Origin: Leguminivora glycinivorella
Taxonomy: Eukaryota > Arthropoda > Insecta > Lepidoptera > Tortricidae
Assembly: GCF_023078275.1 (NCBI RefSeq)
Contig: NC_062998.1
Location: 15,513,916-15,577,915 of the forward strand
DNA: 64,000 nucleotides
Direction of reading: 5' to 3'
Shown here: one piece after another, positions 25,601 to 37,600 of the stretch
How the letters are laid out: every line of letters starts with the position of its first letter
How positions within the stretch are numbered: position 1 is the stretch's first letter
The notes under the pieces: model-generated
What the model was told of the DNA's origin: nothing
What the model saw: the letters and a program-made list of their open reading frames with translations, nothing else
Databases searched by the model: none
Program-made: the position numbers and the translations under genes

Positions 25601-28600
25601 CCCAAAACTTTATAGTTTAGTAATTTAAAAAAATACGAAACTTGAACTTTCTTCGATATTTTTTTCTGGGCAGCCGATTTTGACGTGCGTCGTATTCAAT
25701 TAAAAAAAAACACCTTGTTATACCACAGATAAAATTAAGTATTTATATTTATTTGGTGGCTTGCGTTATAAATCTTTAAAAAAGAGATGAGATGAGATGG
25801 CAATATAACACAAAATTAATATCATATAATTGTCCTTACTACATGCACAATACAGGGTGTCCCAAGACCATGGGACATGAAGGGAAAGTACCTAAAATAT
25901 CACAGATAGGATATATTGTTAAAAGAAGACTTTATTTTATTTTTAAAACTTGGCAAAACTGCATTCAAAGATTTTTAATTTTTTTTGAAAAATTGTATGG
26001 ACAAAATTTAAGGCAAGGAGTAGGTATGCCATGTAAAAAGTTAAGATTCACGGTCTTCCTTTAATGTCCGACATCATGTTATTTAGAGAAAAATAATCCT
26101 TTTGATGAAGCCTATCGATCGGTATGACAAGATTAGGTACAGGATGTTTTTTTTTCTCGTGTAGCGGGTTTAATCCCCGATTTCACCGTGTAATTATTTA
26201 AAAATCTAGGAATGCAGTTTTACTTAGTTTTAAAAATAAAATAAAAAGTCTTCTTTTAGCAAAATACCCTATCTACGATATTTATGGTACTTTCAGTTTA
26301 TGTCCCATAGTCTTGGGACGTTCTGTATACGTGACACACGTCAAATTCGCCTGCCCAAAAAAAAATCAAAGAAAGTTTAATTTTTTTTTTTATTACTAAA
26401 CTATAAAGTTTTGGGACTGAAATTTGCCATACTCGATACTAATACAAAGACAAATAAATAAAAAAAAATACAAGCCAAAACTCGCTGGGGGCATATTCAC
26501 TTAGCTTATCCTGGCATGGCCTTTCTGTTATCGCCTACAATGTAACGCTACGACCGCGACAGTTGCTTATAAAGTTTATAGATGAGCTTATGAGCATATT
26601 TACGAGGGTCATGCCAAAAGAAACTAGATACTCAAAATTTACATAAGTACTTTATTCTTTATTACAGCTATCTATTTTTTCGAAGTATTCACCGTGAACA
26701 CGTATACACGTTTTCATCCGTCTAAACCACTTAGAAAATACCGATGACCACTCTTCTTTAGACACCTCAGAAATTTCGTAATTATACGCAGCCAACGCAT
26801 CTTCTTTGTTCTCAAATCGCCTTCCTTTTAATTTTTCTTTAATTTTAGGAAAAAGATAAAAATCACAGGGGGCTAGGTCAGGGGAATATGGGGGGTGGGG
26901 CAGAATAGTCACGTTTTTTGAGCTGAAATAGTCAAGTGTTCTAGCGGAAGTGTGCGGGGCAGCGTTGTCGTGGTGCCAGAGCAGGTGCCGGGTTCCTGAC
27001 TTCGGCCGCTTGTCACACCAAGCTGACAGTACTCTTGGGGCACAAACTGTCACATACCATTCTGAATTAACTGTCTTTTGATCTTCTAGCACTATTGTAG
27101 CAATATGTCCCGTCTTGCAGAAAAATGAGGCAACCATTTGTTTTTGTGTGCTTCGGATTCGGCGACATTTTGTTGGCGTCGGCTCATCTTCAAAACACCA
27201 TACTGTGGACTGTCGCTTTGTTTCGGGATCGTAATTATATAGCCATGTTTCGTCACCTGTAAGTATATCATATACGTTTTTGTTCTCGCCTGCGTCGAAT
27301 TTATCTATCATAAATTTGCACCAATCCACGCGACGGTCTTTCTGTAAATCGGTGAGCTTGTGCGGCACTCATCTTGAACAACGCTTATGAAGAGACAGTT
27401 TACTATGAATTATAGTTTGCAATGCTGCTGATCCAATGCCCAGTTCACACTCGAGCTCTACATATGTAATTCGTCGGTTCGCACGAATATTTTTTTCCAC
27501 AGTCTTTACATTTTCTTCAGTGACTGCGGTTGGCGGCCGTCCGGTCTTCGCCTCATCTTCAAAGCTCTCCCGTCCTCTTTTAAATTCAGCAAACCAATTG
27601 AAAACAGTTGCACGTGAACACGCAGACTCTCCAAAAGTCGAGACTAAAAGTTCAAAACACTCTTGAGGTGTTAAACCTTTTTTAAAGTCATAATATATCA
27701 TAACACGAAAATCACGTCGAGCAAGCTCCATTGTTGCGGAAAATTCCCGCCAAAATTATTTAGAAAAAAATAATTAAAAAAGGTATCCTAAGAATTTCCA
27801 AGTGTTCCATTTTTAAATTTATAAGCAGATAACCTACCTTTACATTGGTGTATAACTGGCCAGTATCAATCAAATGACCATGGAGTATCTAACTTCTTTT
27901 AGCATGACCCTCGTACTTAATCTTCAAAGGTTGAGGAATACCTCCATTAATAATATAGCTTATTGCAGGTATGCAAAGTATGCGCCCTCGAGAAGGATTT
28001 TAAGCAGTTCCCGTTCAGCGACCAGACGCTGGTGGGCGAGCGGGGTGTGTCGCTGTCGGGCGGGCAGCGCGCGCGCATCAACCTGGCCCGCGCGGTCTAC
28101 CGGGAGGTACGGGCTAGTTCAGACACAGCGGAAATCGACGAATGCAAATCGCGCGGATCAACTGCGCGGTCCTTATTTTAATAGCATAGATATCAGAACG
28201 TTCACACCACATCGGCGCGGTCTAGTGTGAACATTGTAGTACTATGTTATTAAAATAAGATCCGCGCGGTTGATCCGCGAGGTTTGCATCCGCGCGGACT
28301 ACTGATCCACACTGAACTCTACTTCTGACAGTCATCGTCATACTTCAAGCAGTTCCCGTTCAACGACCAGACGCTAGTAGGCAGTGGGCTCGCATCAACC
28401 TGGCCCGCGCGGTCTAGTTAAGTAAGACTACTGACCCACACTAAAATCATTGTCATACTTCAAGTAGCCCCTGTTTAGGAACCAATCAGACGCTGCGCTG
28501 GCAGACAGAGTACGCGCAAGCGCATCAATCTGGCCCGCGCTGTCTACCAGGAGGTAATTGGAGGTATTGAATTAGTTCCCGATTTGCCAGATCTTGTTTC

Positions 28601-31600
28601 GTCGAATTTTACTTTAGTCGGATTGTGACTTACTAAAGAAAATTCCGCGAAGCGTCAAACAAAACAAGAACCTGGCAACTACTGACCCGCACTAAACTCC
28701 TCTCTCGCTATTTGTAGTTACTGACATTTTCAATAAAACGCACTGAAAGTTCAGGACATGAAAGTGAAATTCTTGGATACTTATCCGCTAAAATAATCTT
28801 TACAAAAAGATAAGTAACTCATTTGATTGTGACATCACAACGTGGTTGACAATTTTAACCGTTTTGACTTCTTATGAAACTAACAATGACCTATAATTAT
28901 ACTTAATTTAATTATACATATACATTTGAAGAACTTTCCAAGTTAGAGACTTTATTTTTTCTGCTTGCATCTTGCGGATCTTGGCCGTTACGGGGTCGAC
29001 TTTCTTAATCTCGAGGTAGATTTTTTTATTTTTGTTATATCACATTATGAATTCATAGTTGTCAATTAAACATATAATTTCTCCTTGACAATCTTGATAG
29101 ACTTGTTTAGGTAAATACTTAAAACTTTTATTTTTCCGTATAAGTAGTAACATTATGGACCAATCTCTAGAAACATTTCAAATCATACTAATATTTACAA
29201 ATGAAGTATGTAGATAATTCCCTTATACATATTATATTACATCTCCGTCCTGAGCCTGTTTGTCATTCCACCGGGATAATTATCATAATCGCTGGATTTT
29301 TGTTGGAAACTCCAATCAAACCAACAACGCAGACAAGTTAAGACTTAGTTTTATAAGTATGTATAAATAATGTAAGAAAAAGGATGGTAACGCAAAAAAA
29401 AGACAGTCAACCATCATTCCAGATTATCGAAAAGTTACTAATATTAGCTGATATAAATTCTTATTTTTCTCAAAAATAAATCATAATACCTTTTACGAAG
29501 TTAACTCTTAGTAACATTGATATTGAAAGTGATTATTAGGGGTGAAACCAATAATACGAAGAGTGGTATCAATTTACTACCACAAGATGGCTTGAAGTCA
29601 TATTTGATACTTATTAAAAGAGTCAAAAGAAGCTTTCAATTTAATTTTCCTTCGTGTAATTTGTGTTTTTTTTTTTAATTTAAGTATAAACAAAGAAATT
29701 ATTCTTTATATATATCAAATCGAAATACCTATGTTACACAAAAATGGTTTATTTACCTTATTTGCATTTTCTATCGAGATGGGGTATAGGTACTTACACA
29801 TACTTCGATGATGCTATCGTACTATTGAAAACTATGTGTCCTAAAATGTTTACGAACGCGTGCTATAAGTAAACCTTAGGCTAGCTTCACCTGAAATTGA
29901 ATTACACAAATCGCCTTAGGTTTTTTATCGCGCACTTCAAAGTGGATTTAGTGTTGCACTAACGTTCAGCTAAATTATGCTATAAGGAGTCAAGTGGCTA
30001 CATCGTCCCAGATTAATGTGTTACAGTTTATAATAGGAATTGTAATGTACGCCTTCGACCAAACTAGTCAAAACTTCTTACGAAAGTCCGATGAGGTATA
30101 AGAGATTGGAATTTATGTAAAACGTACGAACTATTTATACCTTATTTACTAATGGTCTTCATTGTTTTTTTTAGCTGTATACAAACAGATGCGGGTGTAA
30201 GTAGGTACTTCACACCCGCATCTTTGGTTTAGGTACTTACGAGTACAATCGTAGATAAATAAGCATATTAGCAGGGTAGTAAAGTAAGAAATGTCCCATA
30301 TAATTATAATTGTCCGCCAAAGCGATGCAAAGCGGAGGCCATATTTAAATTTACTTGTCGACCAAAGCGTCAGTGAGTTGGTTTAACTTGGGACAAATGC
30401 TATCGTATGTCCGTATATTCTCCTCTACAGCTCGCAAAATTATAATTTAAAGAAATTTGTCATAATGCCCGACCGGCATTCTGAACTTAAGAAAACTTAG
30501 AACTACTAAATGATCAAAAAAGTTCCACTGTTATAATAGTGTTCTGTTAAATTACATCTAGTTCTGTTTGTATGACAGGCGGACATCTACCTGCTGGATG
30601 ACCCGCTGTCAGCGGTGGACGCGAACGTGGGCCGGCAGCTGTTCGAGGGCTGCATCAACGGCTACCTGCGCGGCAAGACGCGCGTGCTCGTCACGCACCA
30701 GATACACTTCCTCAAGGCGGCCGACTACATCATCATACTGAATGAGGTGGGACACAATACAATACTAATATGACTGTAGGTACTATGACTACTTACTACT
30801 AATCGTTTCATCAGGCTTTCTTCTTCAGTACTCCCTAGTGCTAGCCTCATGTTATTAGTTTTTTTCAGTTTAATCCCATGAAGTCAAATTACTTTCAGCT
30901 ATAAGATGACGTGTATTTGTGACAATGAGCGGCTGATAAGACAAATATCTAGTAAAATCGAGGTGAAAGTAATATGTAAGCACAGTTCAAATTGAATGTT
31001 AAATTGTGTCAGTATAAGTAAAATATTATTTCAGGGGAAAATCGAAAATATGGGGACATACCAAGAATTAATGAAGAGTGGCAGAGAGTTATCAAGATTT
31101 ATATCAGAAGACAAAGATAAAGACTCAGCCAGTCTCAGCGCAGTAAGATTATTTTTTACAATTTATACATTTTCTTACGCTTTTTGAATTTAACAGAAGT
31201 TATTTTATGTCGCACTGTACACTGAGTATCAATAGTAGCGGATGAAATAAGTCACCAAGTCAGATATGACATCCTGAATAACTTTTCTAAATAAAGATAA
31301 ATCTGTAAAGCTTGTGGTTAGAAATGTCCAAATTTAATAATTTTTTGTATTTATAGTCAAATCCCTTTTTATTTAGCGGTTACAAAATGGTAGTTATCTC
31401 TCTGAATCGTCATTTGATCCGCTGCTTTTGATGCTGACTGTACGAGTTGTATTTGTTGTATCGTACATATTTTTTTAGAAGAGTGACGATAAAGCTAACG
31501 CGGTAAAGAGACGTGTGTCTCGGGTGAGCGAAGCGGAGGAGCAGCCGGAGTTTAAGGCGCAAGTGATAGCGGCGGAGGAGCGGCAGTCGGGCGCGCTGCG

Positions 31601-34600
31601 GCTCGAGGTGATCGCGGCCTACTTCCTGTCCGGCAACAGCGTCTGCTACGTGCTGTTCGCCGTGGGCGTCATCCTGGCCGCCACCGCTGCCGCCGGCGCC
31701 GCTGACTACTGGGTCAGCAATTGGTGAGTGTACCTACGGCACTGACTGACGATGGTTTTTGATTCAAATTATTTTACTCTGAAGTCTGAATTTCGCGAAG
31801 CGGCACCATCCGTGCCGAATGCTAGGTGCAAATGAGACTCTAATACAATCTAAATAATTTCATTTTTACAGGACAAATGAAATGGCAAGACATGAAGCGG
31901 CAGGAGGAAGTGATACCGGTAAATTAAATCTGTTACATTCATTTTTAACACCTTTCAAAATGTAAAGATATATCTAAATTAGTAAAAAAACATATAAGGT
32001 ACTATATATTTTTTTTATATCAGAAATTTACCGCATTAAAAAGTATTTGGAGCATTAAGTTTAGGAAATGTTTGACAGATGGCGGGCTCGACGAGCAGGT
32101 GGGTCGGTTCACGACGCGGCAGTACCTGATCGTGCACGGCAGCATCGTGGCCGTGCTCATCGTGTTCGTGAACGTGCGCGTGCTGCCTTTTGTGCAGCTC
32201 TGCATCGCCTCTTCCCGGAAACTGCACAACAAAATGTTTTCAGTCATGTTGCGGGGCATCATGCGCTTCTTTGACACTAGCTCTTCAGGTAATTCGTTTT
32301 ATACATATGTAATTTCAACATTGTTATAAATCAAGTCCTCGCCTGCTGGGTGTGAGAGCGGCAAGGAAAAACGACCACGGGAACTGAAGGACGGGTCAGG
32401 GGTGGACTTAGTCAAGCGGTCGATCTATAATTGATCGAATATTAGCATATAGAATGAGTCCAAACTGGTAGTATTAATAATGTTACATTACAACCAATCA
32501 TGAATGTCAGAATTCATGAAAAAGCCTTAATTTGGCTTAACTTAAAAACCCGCCCTTATGTCTATCCTATCGACTGCGCCATGTAAAATACTAGGGATCA
32601 CACAATGAAACCACCTCAGCTGATTATTATTTGCGCTTGCATGCCATTACCGCCTACCTTACATAATATCTATAGTACCTAATATGTGACAGTAATGTAT
32701 CATCGTTAGTTAAGAAACAAATAGCCTTATTTTTTAATGCAGCTTTGTAACGGGGGAGGAAGGCTACCAAGAGTTATATTTTATATTTTTGCAGGACGGA
32801 TATTAAATCGCTTCACCAAAGATATCGGCGCTGTGGATGAGATCCTGCCACGTACGCTCCTGGACGTGTTCCAAATCTACAGCACTCTGGCCGCCATCTT
32901 GACTCTCAACGCCATCGCCCTGTACTGGACTCTCATACCGTCTGCGGTGCTCATTGCCATATTCGCGATCCTTGTTAAAATCTACTTAAACGCTGCTCAG
33001 AGCATTAAACGTCTTGAAGGCACAAGTAAGTTATGATTTTAAGCCATTGGTATCACTGATGATATCGTGAGCCTTAGAAATGTTAACGATACGCTTATCC
33101 TTATGTCGTATTGAGCTCAAGTAATCCAAATCCAAACATAAAAATTAACCATTTTTTAACGATTATTTAATTTTTATCTCGTGTCATTCACGATGACGTG
33201 CCGATTTGTCAAAATATTAAAATAAAATTGTCATTAATTCGGTGTAGTTTGGGGGCGATTTTTGAATTCCGAATGCTCGATTTCGACGGTCGAAAGTCTG
33301 TGGAAAACAACGAATAGCCATCTTTGAAATACGAGCGATGGACTAATTAATAATCTATCTGCATTCATTAATAGTTTCCAATTCAGAAAATACTAAAAAG
33401 TACATGTTCACTATTTTTATATTGTCAACCAGTTCAATCTGAAAATTAATGGTTCACCGTCCCACGCAACAGCTACTCAACCTTTATAATAATACATATT
33501 CACAATGTATCCAAATATTGCAATAATGTCACTGCAGTCAGCGTTAAATGTACTGTTACTGTGTTATTCTCGAAATGCCGCAGTCATTGGTTGTAGTTGT
33601 TTCCATTGTGAAATATATAAATCAATACTTTGATATTGCTCCATGGCGAGGACATGAGGACATTGTTATAAAGTCACATGTAATGTAATCTATATGTTTC
33701 GTTCGCGTTCCTGTGCGAAACCGGGGCATGGGTCGACAGTTCATAAAATATAATTGTAATAGGGTTTAGACTGCACACATTTTAAAACAGAACAAAGGAA
33801 ATTGACAAATATGCTCCTATATAATTATCATTATCAAGGATTCAATTTAACGTCGCGTTAAAGAATAATTATTTAGTAAGTATGACACTTTTTACAGCAT
33901 CATATTTAATCTAAAACATGTGTCTACCTATTTAATTATGACAGGTTTAGGTTTATTGATGTTCGAATTTATCAAGCTCTCGAATAAATACTGCCAATAA
34001 AATTTCCATCCCTATGAACTAAATAGTAGGTATATGATACATATTAGATATTGATTATTCTCATTTATTTGCAGCCAAGAGTCCCGTTTTCGGCTTGGTG
34101 ACCTCTTCTCTTAATGGCATTGCAACTATACGATCTTGTGGAGCCCAAAAGAAGCTAATTGAAGACTTTGATCGGCATCAGGTAACGGTTCAGTTATTTA
34201 AATGTGATCAACCTACTTTTGTTTGTATTGAAGTAAAATCAACATAAAAATTAATTTAGGACAAGTAAGTACCTAAGTGTTAAATAAGCAAAGTGTATTC
34301 GACGCCACAAAAGTGGTTAATGTAAATAATGTACTACTAGTATAATGCTATTATACTAGTAGTACATTATTTACATTTTTGTATTTATTGAGTTCGGTGA
34401 TCTTGATATTTATTGACTTGGTATCTTAATCGATGGGATGCGTTTAGATGCTGACTGTACTTAATACTTAGTATATGTTAAAACTTATATGTGTATTTCA
34501 AACACCGCCTACTTATCAAAACTAGGCACTTAAAGTTGCAATATGTAACAAAATAGATGATACATAATCATTTTGGCGTTCAGTAGATGAAATGGCAAAA

Positions 34601-37600
34601 ACGGAATTTTCTTGTGCTAGCCCTGCAGAGCTGCATCTCATGCATCTGTGTCCGGGATATCATGTTGCCGACTATGCCTCAATGCTAGTCGTTTGAAATC
34701 GAATATTCTTGTGCAGTCCGCCATCATTGCACGGAGTTAAAGAAAATTACAAAATTGGATAGAAAATAGCTGTAATCGTTCAATACTTATTTTGTTCACT
34801 GAAAAGTCAAGTCCTAGGAATATCAACAATTCGAAAATTTTGTATGAATTTTATTTTAACGATCTATTTTTTGACACATACCTTTAAAATATACCAAAGT
34901 TCAAATACATATTTTTATGACATGTAGAAACATCTTAGTTTAAAATATTGTTACTTAATAACAATACGAAATAAACAATTTTGAGAGGTTTTTACTCCTC
35001 TTATGATCACAATGCAATGTCCAATTATATTTGTAATGACTAACGACTGGGACCTATTTCTTCATTTTGTAACTACCTACCAGTTAGATATTTCGACCAT
35101 GTTTCAGGATTCCTCCCGGAGGTAGTAAAATATATCTTTGATTTTTTGGTCCAATCACAATCAAGCTAAGCAACCATACTCACTGTTGACAGTTTACAAT
35201 CGTAACAAGTATCGAGTTGCAAGGAATAATTTCTGTATTCAACGGTATGTATGAATCCTTCCTATTCCTTTTTGTGATTCGACGATATGCTGCCATGCGA
35301 ACGGTTTCGGCTGAGAGCCTTCGTTTTTTTTTCAATAATTATAACTACGTCATTTAGTGCCACTCATACACTCACATCGTTTACCTATACACAGAGCCAG
35401 CTATGTATCGCTTTTAGCAGGGCTAGCACAAGCGTCATAGGCGCCAGTCTTTTGTTTTGTCTGCTTTACTCAGAATAATTAATAAATTGCCGAAGTGCAA
35501 GATGCAGTCGTGCCCTAAGAAATCAGAATCATCACACAAATCGGATTGTTTTTTCTCTAAACCAACTCACGCTTGACCGGATGTTATCGGTTATTGTGGA
35601 ATATAATTAATTGTCTTTATAATCACATAAAGCTTGAGTAGCGTATGTGTAATTGTGTATTTGCCATATAAGAATAGTTCTTTATTTACAGTGCAGTAAA
35701 GTTATATTGTTTATTCGATCGTGCTAATATAGAAACAAGATTAAACCATAGAATAGGTACAACATCGATTTATTCGATATAGATATTAGAATTTTCACAT
35801 TTAAATATCAATACAAACAGAGTTTGAATTAGTTTAAGAAGGGGTTCCTATTCTACTCTATATAAAATTGTTTCGGGATTGTGTCCAATTTAGAGGGTCA
35901 AATTCAAAGATTAAATATTCTCTGCACGTTCAGCCAGCGTGTTACAATTGCATTCATGTCGTATTTACGTTTCAGCCTTTCATAAATTCATTAAGTACAG
36001 GCTCCTTTCCAAGTATTACAGTTGTTTCCGGGCATCTTTTATTAACATCCCTCCCCTTAACTGCACATCGTAACATTTTATGGTCAGTCGGGGTTGAGTA
36101 TATTTTTTAAATAATACCACGAGTATTGGTCAGTTCGTTATTTTGGCGCGAAGCGAAATGCACGGCACTAATGGAAACTAGTAGGACTGATACACTAAAA
36201 TTACAATCAACGCAACATATTCAATTACCTATTCATTATCAACTTGTATAAATATTTATTTTATTTATTTTATTTATTGTTATTATTAGTTACAGTACCG
36301 TAAAATGGTCCTACTTTGCTCCAAAATTGGCTCCACTTTTACGAATCGCATCGCATCTTTTATAAATATGGAGTTATTGTACTTTCAATGGTTTTCTGGG
36401 AAATATGTACTCTTTATATACCCTTTAGGTTGAAATTTGTTCCAGTTTAGTTGATACATTCGATATTTTAAAACTTTGTTTTTGGAGCAAAGTAATCTGT
36501 ATGAAGCAGGATACTTTGCTCCAAGGCAAGATTACTTTGGATTCGGAGCTATTTCTGGCGTGGAGCATTAAATAACGTGCTTTATTCATCAATGCTCCAT
36601 TGGATGATAGTTGGGGTAGCAGAAAAGCACAAATTTCGCTCAGAATCACAGTTTTTTTTATTGAGATCAATCAAAATATACCTTGTAGCTCCATTAGAAT
36701 CAGTCTTAAACTTGAATAATTCTTATTGTTACACATAAAGTTTCTCATCTTATTGCTTTTAATTGCAACCATTAAATGTAAAGAGATCTGTCAACAAATT
36801 GGGTTAAAGCATCGACATCGACAGCAGCTCTTGCTCGTTTAATATTGGCTGCAAATCTCTTGGACAAGCTTGTATGACGACGCAGGAATGAGGAAACCCA
36901 TTCTGTCCCTGGCATATTACTTTTAAATCTTTTGATATTTCGGCCAATTTTGTCAAGGTACGCTTTAACAATCATGCGTAAATCCAACTCCGACAGTGGA
37001 AATCCGTACTGGCCCATTCTTTCAACGCAGTCGCAGAAATGTAATTCTTCTTCATCATTAAATATGGGTGGAAATCCGGGTCCACCAACCTTTTTGCGGT
37101 CTTTTCTAGCCTTAATTCTGTTGATGAGTGTTCTTCTTGGAATATTAAATTCTGCAGCTGCTTTTCTTTGGGTAAAGTTATATCATAATGTACAATGTAA
37201 ATATGGACAGCTCAAGTCACACGTCTACCCTCTGATGATATTTTTGTATAAATTCTAGGGAGTTCTGTTATTGGCTATACTTATAAGTATATATCTAATT
37301 GTACTTTTTTATTGTAAACGCTGTTGAACTTCTCAAAAAAAAAAACATTCGACTCTATAGCCCGCAGACATTCTTCCAACGCATCTTCAGTGTAGGCTTA
37401 ACGCCGTGCGTCAATCCTTCTAACGTACTTTCTGGGTATGATTATCTAAAAAAAACAATACCAGAAAAATTATTAACTGAAAACATTCTTTAAAAGGGAT
37501 ACATTGCTCCTAGAGCAAAATATCCCCAAAACCATGTGCATAGTAAACCCGTTCGTGAAAAAAATTACTAATTTGGAAACTATCAAAGCAATCACTTAAA

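Noticed and set aside
28935..29030. Minus-strand coding-like stretch (LEIKKVDPVTAKIRKMQA)
   Set aside because: It reads like protein for about 20-30 codons, but I could not tie it to a family or bounded exon. It may be a retrocopy scrap.
35868..36110. 80-codon frame in intron 18
   Set aside because: No motif and no codon bias. It ends in AT-rich sequence.
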